The notes beneath the pieces are model-generated. The model was given only the letters and a program-made list of their open reading frames with translations, was not told the DNA's origin and ran no database searches. The translations under genes were made by a program, and so were the position numbers. Shown one piece after another: positions 46,801 to 58,800 of a DNA stretch of 64,000 bases. The number at the start of each line of letters is the position of its first letter. Position 1 is the stretch's first letter. Source of the stretch: CAYZXT01 sp964482515. GTDB lineage: Bacteria; Elusimicrobiota; Elusimicrobia; FEN-1173. The DNA is taken from positions 1 through 64,000 of the forward strand of contig CAYZXT010000005.1 in NCBI GenBank assembly GCA_964482515.1. The letters are read 5' to 3'.

Positions 46801-49800
46801 AGAACGAAAAATTGAAATCCAGTCTGTCCAGGAGAAAAAGAGGAACACGAGGTTGGCGAAGAGAAGGAGGGAGAAAAAACCCTGCAGCACCGGCGGGCCA
46901 AGAACCAAACCCAAAAGGGAAATGATGGACAACGCCGCGTGGAAGAGAAGTCCGGGCCAGCCGGAAGAGCCGATGACCGAGATCCGCGGTCCGAACCGGT
47001 CCCACAAAGCGAATTCCACTGACCCGACGGTCCATCGTTTGCCGAACACTTTTTTTCGCGCGGGGCCCGGCTCCAGAGCAGCGGACGATCCGTCCCTAAA
47101 AACGAAATGTGAGATTTCATGGCCGAGGAGGAGAACGCCGAAAAGAACGGACGCTTGTCCCCCGTCCACCGGCAACCCGAAGCCAAAACAAAGGACGGCG
47201 AGCACGCTGAAATAAACCGCCGCCGTCAGGAACACATCGCTGGCGCTCTTGACTTCGAGCGAATCCATTTTCTTGAGGGTGCGCGGCGGGACCAGGGCCC
47301 CGCCATCGATCTTCATCAGATTCCACCGCTCGATGACTCGACGGTAAAAGCTATCCCGCAAATCAGTCCAATCGGCCGCGCGGGAGAAAACTTCCCTCCC
47401 TTCGCCCACCTGTTGGACGGCTTCCATTATGGGATAGAACAACGTGGGACCCCATTTCTCCGGCTTAAAACCGTCTCCAAGGCTCTTGAGCCTCGAGTTG
47501 AAGAACAAGGTTCTTAGGAGGCCTTCCCTCATCCTCTTCGCCCGTTCCAGCGTATTCATCTCGGACAGTTTCCCCAGTAAAATCCGCAAGACCACCCTGT
47601 CGTCGTAATACGCTCTGGAGGAAGATAAAAAGCCATCGAGGACGTTTTTCCAGCCATCATCGCCGCTGAGTTGCGCCAGCTTTCTATAGATTTCCCGGGA
47701 CATTGACCCTTCAAATTCAATCCCGACACGCTGTTCCCCTTCCACAGGGATCAGCCTAACTTTATCGCGGGACACGGAAGCCGCACCCTTTTTAATGGAG
47801 TCATACACTTCCCGTGAGATCGTCGCCCGAAAAACGGGAGGGAACCGCCCTTGATCGGTGATGCTGTCCCCCACGACGCTCACGACGCCGTGGTAAGTAA
47901 GAGATGAGTGGAGCATGCCGTCAATGAAGTTGGGCTTCGAAGCGCCCCCGAACGCCACGTTGAAATAACCCGGCCCCGCGCGGACCGCGTAAGGAATTGC
48001 TTCGGCGTCCTTGCCCAGGATACCCGCGCCCGAAAGCTCGCGGACCATGCCCTTGGTTACGTTTTCCCAGAACTTGACGTCGATGATGAGTTTTGAAAGG
48101 GGTGCGATCTGGGTAATATGGCTTTTCTTATCAAGAACATCTCCGGAGACAGAGGCAAACACTCCCGCGCTTTCCTTGAAATGAAGCAGCAAAAAGGCCG
48201 CCAGTATCCTCTCTTCCGGGCTTAACTGGATGTCCTCGGATGCTTTATCCTCCTGGAAGAGCCCCGCCAATTTCCGCTCGGTCGAAGGTTTATGACGGAA
48301 AATTTCAAGAAATCGGGTTTTGAAGCGGCTCTCCGCGGCATTCGCCAGCATTTTTTCCAGCGCCCATGCGACGGTGCTGTGATGGTTCTGGAATTCACCC
48401 TCCGGCATGCCTATCATGTCGGGAAGTTCTTCAGGCCGTAATTCAAGGCTCCGGATGAAACCCTCGAACTCCTCCCATTCGGACAGGAGATCTCTCCCGC
48501 TCCCCGCGGAGAAATCCCGCTGAAACATCTCTTCGCGGAAAATCTGTAGCATATATTGCCGCAGGCTTGCCGACCACACCTTGGCCCTGTTGGTTTTATC
48601 TTCTCTCCCATCGGCATCGACCACGATGAGGGACTGCAGCGGAACCCACCGGCCGTTTTTATAAATCGAATTGTATTCCAACGCCTTGGCCTTGAACTCG
48701 CCGGAAGACGTATCGACGGCCACCACCGATGCTCCGTCGTTCGCCATTATCCTGATCCTTTCCAGGGCGATGGCCTTTTGTATCCAAGGGATATCCTTAC
48801 GCTCGACGACGCGCAACAGGGGCTCAAAAACGTTGTCCCAGGCTTCCAAGGCGGTCGACCCCGTCAATATGTACATGGTTTTCCCACGCAGCAGGTTATT
48901 GAATATTTTTTCAGCCTGTGCCGGATCAAGAGGTTCCGACGGCGCCGCAATGGTGTTGTCCTTGTCCACCAAGGCGATGTCCTTGTGGGGAGAAGCGCGC
49001 AGACCCAGTGGTTTGCCAAGGTCCTGAGTCATAAAGCTCTCGGCGAATTGATCGAACAGCGCGACGAACTCCGACCTTATGAATGCAAGCGTTTCGGCTT
49101 CCCTGCGCCGCCCCTCCCGGTCCGCCTGCTGCAGCCGGGCGTCGGCATCGCGGACCAGGAACGCCAGCCTGTCCATCAGGGCGAGCTTCTTGTCCGGCGT
49201 CAGCGCGAACAAATTAAACTTATAATCCCGATAAATTCTGAAATGCTCGAGCAACGTGTTCTCAAGCTCCGTTAAAGTCAACGGCGAAGGATCTCTCGCC
49301 GGTTCTTCCTTTCTGGAATCGGCAAGCATGGCTTCGAGGCTCAGCCGGTCCGGTTCATCCAACAGCGCCATTGTTTCGCGGGGATCTTCGCCCGCCAAAT
49401 GCGCAATTTGCTGCAAAGCGCTCAAGAGCTCTCCCTGAAGCCCGAAGTCCTGATATACCCTGGCCCATTCCAACAGGGTCTTGATACGGGGGATGGGATC
49501 CGACGGGCGCTCGGGCGGCAGCGGTATCATCTGTCCGGCTCCGACCCTGTAACTGCCCTGATGTTTGAGCCGGCGAACCAACTGAGACATGTCCTTCTCA
49601 TCCATGAAATTACCCCGGGCGGTGACTTCTTGAAGCCGGACCACGCCGGGACCCAAAACCGTCTGCAGATATTCAAGGACATTGAAAAACACCACTTCCT
49701 GCTGCACCACTTCATAGGCCCAGGTGCGGTTGACGGAATGTTCCTGCCGGGGCTTGAGCTGATGTATCCTGGGCCAATCCTTGTTCATTTTCCGGGTCAT

Positions 49801-52800
49801 CTCGACCCGCCGGGCCGCCTCATCAGTCCGGAGATAATCCGCCGGATCGGCATAGTCCAGGACCCTATAGAGCTGCTTGGCATTCAAGAACACGTTCCCG
49901 GTGGCCATGGCGGTAAAATCATGCTCGAGGAAAGCGCGTTCGCCGAACCTGGACCGGCTCCCCTCCAGCGTCGTGATTGCGCCCGTGTTTTTGTCCACCA
50001 CCACGATACCGCCCGCATCTTCACCGCCGGCGACGTTGGCGATCTGCATCACAGCGATACGGTCATGATTCTCTTCGAAATCGGCCGCAGCATCGGCGAT
50101 GGCCATGGGGTTGAGCGGCGCCCTGCTGGAGACGTTCTGCAACATCACCATCGACAGACCACGGCCCTTCACCACGAGAGCGGCCTTGGCCAACGGCATT
50201 CCGTGACTGCGTTCTGACAAGGGGACGAGCTCCAATAGCTCCCTGTCCAGTTCGTATCCCATGGCGATCAGTTGATCCTCGGAATAGGTGCCATGTCCCT
50301 CCACCAGCATACCCTCCAATCCACCGGCGGTGCCCGAGGGGGCGAAGGCCTTGGAAGGGTCGATCCCCGTTGTGCGGTAAAACGGCCTTCGCAGAGCCTC
50401 CGCTTCCTGCGCCTGCCCATTTTTCATCAAACGCTCTTTTTCCTCCGCCAATGCCTCCAGCGTCACTTTGACGAGCCTTTGGGTATTCAACCTGTGTTGG
50501 TCCGCTTGCGCCGGCGTGTCGGCGAACCTCAGCGCCAGGTCCATTTCCAACTCCTCCGGCGTCGGGTAGACCACGGGGTTCATCCCCGATCCGCCGGTCG
50601 CCACATGTTCGATGCCGGCTTTCTTGGACAGCCGGGCCAATGCGGACACGATCGCGTCTTCGTTGAACGCGCTGAAAAGCACCTGATAAATGCCCTGGCG
50701 TTTCTCCGGAAATTGGTCGCAAAACTGCGCAAACCTTCGCAAGGATATCTCCAAATAATCCAGGACCTCCACTCCGGCGTGGAAAGGAATGATCGCCTTG
50801 CTGGCGTAGTTACCGCCAAATCTTCCGCCCAACCCCCCGGCGATGACATGGTCAACGAACCCTCCCGCCGCCATGAGTTCCCGCAACGAGCGCATCTTCT
50901 TTCCGAATTTCTCGCGGTAGGTGGCGCTTATGTCGTAGATAAAATGGTCCCAGGGCAGGTATTCCGGGTTGGGGGCCAGCTCCAGCAGCGACAACAAGAG
51001 CTTGTCCTCCTCGGCCGTCTGGCCCAATGACGCGGCGAGGGCTATCCGCTCTCCAACCTCTTCCTTTTCCTTCATCAGCCGCGCCCAGAAGTCCGCGTCC
51101 TGGAACCGGTCGGAATGCCGCGTCTCTCGCCGGTAAAGCTCCTCGGCCTGCCGGATATCTTCGTCAAATTTCGCCCTTTCCGCCCGATATCTGCCCAGTA
51201 TCTGTTGCACATCCCCTTTCCCTGTTTTGAGAATCTTGGCGAGCCGCACAAAATCCCTCGACGAGAAAGGCAACATCACGTCCAGTTCCCGCCGACCAAT
51301 CGCCAGCAACACGACCCGCTGGCCTTCAGGATCCAGCAGGGCCAGTTTGTCCATGTTGGGCCGCAGGCGCGCGCGAACGATCTTGCGCACGTGAGGGTTC
51401 AAGCTGGTATTCGCCCGGGCATAATCCCGGAGGACCTCTTCTTCTTTCCAACGTTCGACGTCTTCCAATGAAACTTTCCGGCCCGATGCTTGGGCCTCTC
51501 TGATTTTTTTCACCAGTTCCGGAGCGAGCGTTAATATCCCCGGGTCCGTCAACATGGAAAGCGTTGCCCCCTCACCCACATGATAGGTGCGCTTCCGCTC
51601 CTCCACCTCATCGGGGGTGAACAAGGCGTGCGTTTCCTGCTGACGGATCCTCTCCGCCTTTTGTCTGCGCGCCAGGGGATCGATGGCCCTTTTGCGGCGC
51701 CAAGACATCTCCTCAGGCGAAAGAAGCTCGACGCGGGCCCCTTCCTGCAGAACCTGCGCTTGGTAATGGTGCGGGTCGTCCTCAATGGGCATTATTTTTC
51801 CCCGTGACTTTATGGAGGCCCCGATAGCTTTACTGACGTCCCGGATGATGGCTTTCTTTGTCGTTTTTGGGAGGTCCGGTGGAACGAAGATTACCACGCT
51901 GCCGGTGGAGCGGGCGCCCGTGATGCCATAGCTGAACCCTGCGCTGCCCCATTTCATCAGCACTTTTTCCAGCGCATCGATGACCACCGGGTTGATTGAG
52001 GAAGGGGCGATCTTTTCACGCAGAGCCACCGAAGCCATGGCCAAGCGCCCCAAAGCCTCGACATCCCCTCTTATGATGGCTTTGACGGATTCGCGGGTGA
52101 TCTGGCCCCAGGCGTTCACGGAGTCTACCTCCGCGTTCAGTATGTGGGTTCCGTAGACTTCGGACAGAGCGATGGCAGCCGGGTCGGTCATTCCGATCCG
52201 GAAAACGAACATTCCTTCGTTCAGATTCTTCAAAGCCTTTTTGGAAAGGCGTATGGGGATCCGCCTCGGCACAACGCCGCCTGAAAACTTAACGGGCCGC
52301 CCGTTCACCGTCCCTTCCATACCCATATCCGATAGGAGAAGGTGTATCCCTCCCTGCGCCGCCACGTCATCCTGCGTTCCCGATTTGACGCCCAGGCTGC
52401 GCTGGGTCCACTGGGAAGCGACCACCGCCTTGGCCACGAGGACCGGATCGCTGGAATTTTCGAACGCGACCTTCCTCATCTTCACCGAAATCGCGCAAGA
52501 CGGCGCGGGGCGCATTTTTTGAGGTAAAACCCGCTCTTTTTTGCTTTTCGTCAATCCGGGAAGTTTGCGCCATCTCGACCTAGTGAGGATCCTATTCGTT
52601 TCTGGATCCACGGAGATGTAGCGCATCCGCAGATTGTAGGGGCCGCCTCCGGGCATATCACGGACCGGCACATCCAGCTCCAGGGTCCCGTCAACGCGCG
52701 CGGTCACGTACGTCCGAAGGCTCTCCCCCCTGAAATAGCCGTTCGAAGCCATCTGGATTTCATAATATCCGGATTGGCCTTCAACGGACGTTTCGTTCTC

Positions 52801-55800
52801 CGGAAGATCCACGGTCAACCGTGCGACAGATTCATAAGTTTTCTCAACAGGTCCTTGAGGCGAAGGAGCGTCGGGCCACGGTTCCATCATCCGAAGGAAA
52901 GCCAGGGACACGCCGACCGCGATCAAGTTGCTTACGGCCAGCCCGGAGTTGGCGGCGATGTTGTCCACGTATAAATCAATGGCCAGGCCCTTACCCGGCC
53001 CGAGAAACCGCTCAAGCAAAAACCGCAGGACCTCGACTTCTTGCCCTTCTTGCTTCGCGCGGTTCAATATTTCCTTGGGGAGGATTCCGATTGAAGCGAT
53101 GGTATCCAAAACCAAAGTGGCGTCGGACTTGCTGGTAATGCCTTCCCCGCTCGTCACATTGATCCGGAACCCCATGTCCAAAGAATGCACCGTGAGATAA
53201 TTCTGGCGGCCACCCGTTTCTCCCATATCCTCCAAATCCCGGACCTCGATGCCTAGCTTGATGTTCCGACCAATGCTTCCGTCTTCCCGGGTCAAAGCGA
53301 AAGCGGTGTTCAAAAGCTTATATATGTGGGGTTTTACAGTGGAGATGGCTGAGAAATCCCCGATGCCGCCGGCGCTAAGCTCTCCGCGGGTGGGAACTTC
53401 CATGACCAGGCCGCCCGCCCGCCGCTGCCGCCCACGCGGGCCGTCGCGAAATTCCGGCCGGGCTTTGGGGAAATATTTGGCATAAATGGACTTCATTTTT
53501 CCGAGGGATTTAGCCTTCGCCAAGGCCTTTCGCGCCTCGGCGGCCCGTGGCCCGAAATACTTTCCCTCCTCCAGGGTCAATGCCTCTCCCACGGCCCTAA
53601 ATTCGTATTGGGTGGCCAACGCGCGATAGATTTCCGTCAGGCGGGACATCGCCGTCAAGGAATGCCCGTTCAGCGTGGGATACTGACCGTCAAGAGCGAA
53701 GGTCGTGATGGCCAGGGCTTCCGCCTTTTCAAAATCCTCCAAGGTGCGCCCCTTGAGCATAAGATCGCGGACTTCCACAGGAACGGTGACGCCGCCGTCC
53801 TGATCGATCTGCTTCGCTGCTTGGCCGTTGTAGAACTGGACCCCGAACAGTTCCGCCAGGAAATCCGCCACCTGAGACTTGAATGAGTAGCTGGCCAGCG
53901 ACGGGTCTTTTTCCAAAAGCACCGTCCTCAGAACCAGCGCAGCGCCCCAAAGGTCCGGGAATGACTGTCCTACGGGGTTGTCTCCGTAAAACAATTCTTT
54001 GTCGCTGATGCGAAGGTCGTATTTAATATTTTCGATGGCAGCCACGCCGAGCCGGGAAATACCCGGAGGGATGTTTCCGATATATCGGTTGAACGCGTTT
54101 TCCCAAAGTTTGTCCGCGTCTTTAATGCCGGCATGGCCATGGAGCAGAAACGGAGGGGCCGCGTTGTGCGGCGGCGCGAACGGCAACCCCAGGACCGCTT
54201 CATCGAAAGCCTGGATGGTAAGCTGCCTGTACTCTTTCACTTTATTGAAACAAACCATGGCCGCCGCGTAGTTTCGAGCAAATGGAGGACGGGACACAAC
54301 TTCCGGTTGCGCGTCTATGGCGGCCACCCCGATGCGATAGTATTCTTCCGCCACACGTTGCATCCTTCTCTCCGCTGCGGCAATCCGGCGACCGATGGAC
54401 GGCATGTCTTCCGTCGCTTCAGCATCGGGATCAGCGGGATCATCGACCGTCGACCGGGCCATGGCTTCCCACGCCATAAAATATTCCCGGTCCAGTTCAT
54501 AAAATTTCTCCCGAAGCGTGAGTCCTGTCTTGGGATCATAGAGATCGGCCAATTTATCCTGGCGCAGAATATCGGCCACGCCGGACGACTCCATCGGACC
54601 ATCACCATCGGACACCAACAGATAGTCGCCCCTCCAGTTGCGCCGCGCGTGAAGGACGCCGCCGATCACGTACCCCGCGACGGCCGTCGCCGCCAACCAG
54701 CCAAAGGACACCGGCCCCGTCAACGCCATCCAGACGGCAATCGCCGCGACGCCGGTCATCGACCATTTCCACGATACGGCCCCGAACCGCTCGAACGTAC
54801 TGTAAATCTCATGACGTTCGTTTTCCGTGGAGGTCCGTCGTTCGCCGGTCGCCTTATCGATCACTTGTCTATGGTTCATCTCCGCCTGCCACCGCGCGAC
54901 CACACGGATCCAGTACGGTGCCAAGAGGCCCGACACGGTGACCAGGATCAGCAGCGCGGCGATGGTCATATGCAGCGGCAAGGCAAGCGAGAAGACATAA
55001 TAGGCGGCCGCCAAAAATGAGAGTTGGACGGGAACGTCGGCAAAAGCGTTCTCGATCCCGGGGGCGGCCAGGTAGGCGGACAGGAACCGCCCCACCGGCC
55101 CGCCGTGTAGATACAGCCACTGCAATCCGAACCAGCGGCCGATTAAAAAATCGCCGTCTTCACCGGTGCCGCCGCTCTTTTGCGTCCAAAGGATTGCGTA
55201 CGGTCCGTCCGCCTCAATTCCCCTCTCATCCACATACGTGCCCTCCGTGCGGACCGGCGCCTCAAACCCCGGTGTTTCCCGAAGAAACCTTTCCACCCGT
55301 GATATCTTTTCATCAAAGGGAAGGGTCGCGAATAATTTTGATTGCTTGGTGTCCAACCCGAACGAATCCTGGATGACGATAAAAACGCCGCCGGGCCTCA
55401 ACACGCGGCGAACTTCCGCAAAGACGGCGTCCGGCGATTGAAGATACGTCACTCCCTGGCTGACCATAACCACGTCCATCGACCCGTCCGCGATGGAAGA
55501 AAGCGTGGGATTCTCATTCAGATCCCCAACGATACGCCGGCTTAACCGGGGGACGTGGCTTCTCAATATGTCTTCGGATAAATCCAAACCGATGAGGTCA
55601 CAGTCACCCGCATCAACGCTCCTTTGCCAGCCGGAGGGAAGCGTCGTTTTGTCCCCCGCCATCAGGTCAAGGATATTTCTCGGCGCCACGTTTAGCGCGC
55701 CGACGATTTCATCCAAGGCCCCTTGAATTTGCTCTTCGTGATGCAGAAAACTGCCGCCGTCCGTGATCCATTCTCCCCAAGAATTTTCAATAATCTTCCC

Positions 55801-58800
55801 TCTCGATCCACCCCATCCCTGAAAATCCCCGGACGCCAGATACCCATCGCCAAAAGCCTGAAGCGCCTCATCGGCATCCACATCGGGGAAATGCGCGGCC
55901 AACGCCCGGCGCAGTCCCTCCTCAATGTTGTTATAGTCCCGCTCAACGGCGGCTTCGTGCGCGGCCCGCTCCTCTATCCGATGGCCCGGGATGGAACAAA
56001 CAACGGAGGCCGGACCGCTCGATCCGAAAAATATCCGGTCCAGGAACAGCCCTCCATCGATGGCCGCCAACCCCTCATCGTCCGCGATGACCAAACCGCC
56101 CCTGCCATGAATTTTTCCGACCTCCTGTCCCAGGGCGACCATGGCCTGCGAAAACAAATCCGGGCGGTCTTCCAGGAATCGGCGGGCCGGCTCCTTGGCG
56201 CTGGTTTTTCCACCAATCAGCAGATAGCCGCCTCTCCAATTTCGCCAGGCGTGGTAGATCCAGCCGGCGGCGTAGCCGGCCAGAGTGGGGACAACGGCGG
56301 AGCCCAAGGTTAAAGAGGTTTGGAAGGCGATGGAAAGCGGAATGAGTTGAAGGGAAACGTGCGCGAAAGCGTAACCGACTAATAGTGAAATAATACCCAT
56401 GATCATGAACTGCCAGAAAATTTCATCCAACTGGTCGGGCGTGGCGTGTTGTATGTCATCCCGCCCTTTATGGATAAACCGGTCGTGGTATTTGTAGGCG
56501 ATGACTCCGGCGGCGACCAGAAGAACCAGGACGGCGGCCAAGAAACCGAGGCTCCAGGGAAGCCCGGCGCCGCTCACCAGGACGTGGTGGGCGACTTGAG
56601 GCAGAACGCCCACGAAGAAATTCTCGACGGCCGGCGCCTCGCCGTAGGCGATGCGGCGCTTGGTCCACTTCCCGCCGGCGAGATACCGTTCCTGCATGTT
56701 CAAAAGACGGCCGATGAGCTGGGACTCGGAACGCGAAGCCGAGGGATCTTCCGTTAAGACATCCCCAATGACTTCCAGCGCCCTTGCCACCATATCCCTC
56801 TCGGATTCATCCAGACTGTCGTAATACTCATTTCCCAATTCCTGCAGTTCTTCGCCCAACCGCTCCAATTCATCGATGGAGCGTTCGCTAAGATCAGCCC
56901 GTGAGGGTAAAGAAAGATCGGCAAGTCGGGCAGCCTGTCCGTCCAGCAAAGGAAGTTTTGTTATTTTAGAAATCCTGCCAACAATTTTATGGATGCGCGC
57001 GCGTTTTTGCGCGTCCGTAAGGGCGCCATGATCATCCGCGCCGCGGGTGGCAAAGGAGTGAATGAGCGCCCGACGCAGGGAGAAAAAGCCCATCACAAAA
57101 ACCATCAGTGAAAACACAAGAAGGGATGGCCCGACAAGCAGGTTCATCAGCCATTCCGCAACCCCCTCGTTTTCTATAAGTTTTACAGCAAATGGGGCAT
57201 AACGAGTGGGGACGAACAAATCCATCCAAACGGTTAGCATGAAAAGAGCGGGCCAGAATCGGAGCATGGCCCCGGGAAGGACCCCAAGGCTTTTCCGGAG
57301 CGATCCCAAAAAATTCCGATCGCCAAATATCCGGGCGAGAACGATGGCAGTAAGGCTTCCGAAGAAAGCAAAACCGCCGGCGAAGATGCCCGCGTTAATC
57401 AGCGAATGGCTCAAGCCCGCCAGAATATACCTGACGCCATCGGAAGCGCCGTACAAAAAGAGGTAAACCGGGCCATAGGGCGCGTTCAGTAAATTGGCCA
57501 ATAGATTCTCCAGATGGCTCTCGAGATTGTTCGCGATTGCCGGATATATGGCAAACGCGGCGAGGGCCAGAAGCGCGGTAAAAATCCCCGCGCGGCCCGC
57601 GGCTTCCCGTTTCAGCTCCGTGGCGCCGTCTTTCCTTTTTTCTTTCTCTTCGTTGGCGTTTTTCGATTTCCCACCCACCAACAGGAACGAACCGTTGTGA
57701 TTCCGCCAGGAGTGCAGGAAGCCACCCACCGTGTACCCCGCGACGGCCGTCGCCGCCAACCAGCCAAAGGACACCGGCCCCGTCAACGCCATCCAGACGG
57801 CAATCGCCGCGACGCCGGTCATCGACCATTTCCACGATACGGCCCCGAACCGCTCGAACGTACTGTAAATCTCATGACGTTCGTTTTCCGTGGAGGTCCG
57901 TCGTTCGCCGGTCGCCTTATCGATCACTTGTCTATGGTTCATCTCCGCCTGCCACCGCGCGACCACACGGATCCAGTACGGTGCCAAGAGGCCCGACACG
58001 GTGACCAGGATCAGCAGCGCGGCGATGGTCATATGCAGCGGCAAGGCAAGCGAGAAGACATAATAGGCGGCCGCCAAAAATGAGAGTTGGACGGGAACGT
58101 CGGCAAAAGCGTTCTCGATCCCGGGGGCCGCCAGGTAGGCGGACACGAATCGCCCCACCGGCCCGCCGTGTAGATACAGCCACTGCAACCCGAACCAGCG
58201 GCCGACGAGAGGCGACCTGGCCGTCGCAAATGGGGAACGACTTTGGGTGGGGCGAGAGATCGCCGTCTCGATCAATCCTGCCTGCGAGAAAGTTCCGAAG
58301 GGCGCGACCAGCGTTTCAACCTTCCACGCGCCGTCGCCTCCCAGGGGCTGGGCCTTGAACCCCCGAGGCAGAAGAAGTTGATTGACGCGGGCGCGTTGCT
58401 CCGGACCGTGCAGGCCCAGGGACCGCAGGATTTGATCGATGGCCGGGGCGACCGAACGGCCTCGGCCTTTGCCCCAGATCCAGGACCAAAGCCAGGTCCG
58501 CTGCCACCTCCAGCTGTTGATCGCGTCATGGAGCGCCAAAAATTCCATGAAGACGGCGAGCCTTTCTTCCGATGGAACCTGCCCGATTTCCGGCGATACT
58601 TTCAATTGATGGAATATGTCCTCAAAGCCGCTCAGTTCATTGAGGTAAGCGTCCCGATTGTGAAGGGTGGATTCCATTTCTTCAAAAGTCAGGCCCTCAA
58701 GCTTTTTGAACGGTTCGCTCGCCCGCACGTTTTGAATGAGTCCGCGCAACTGCGCCATGGACAAGGCAGCGCCCCCAAGGCCGCGCCGCGCGCTTTCGCG

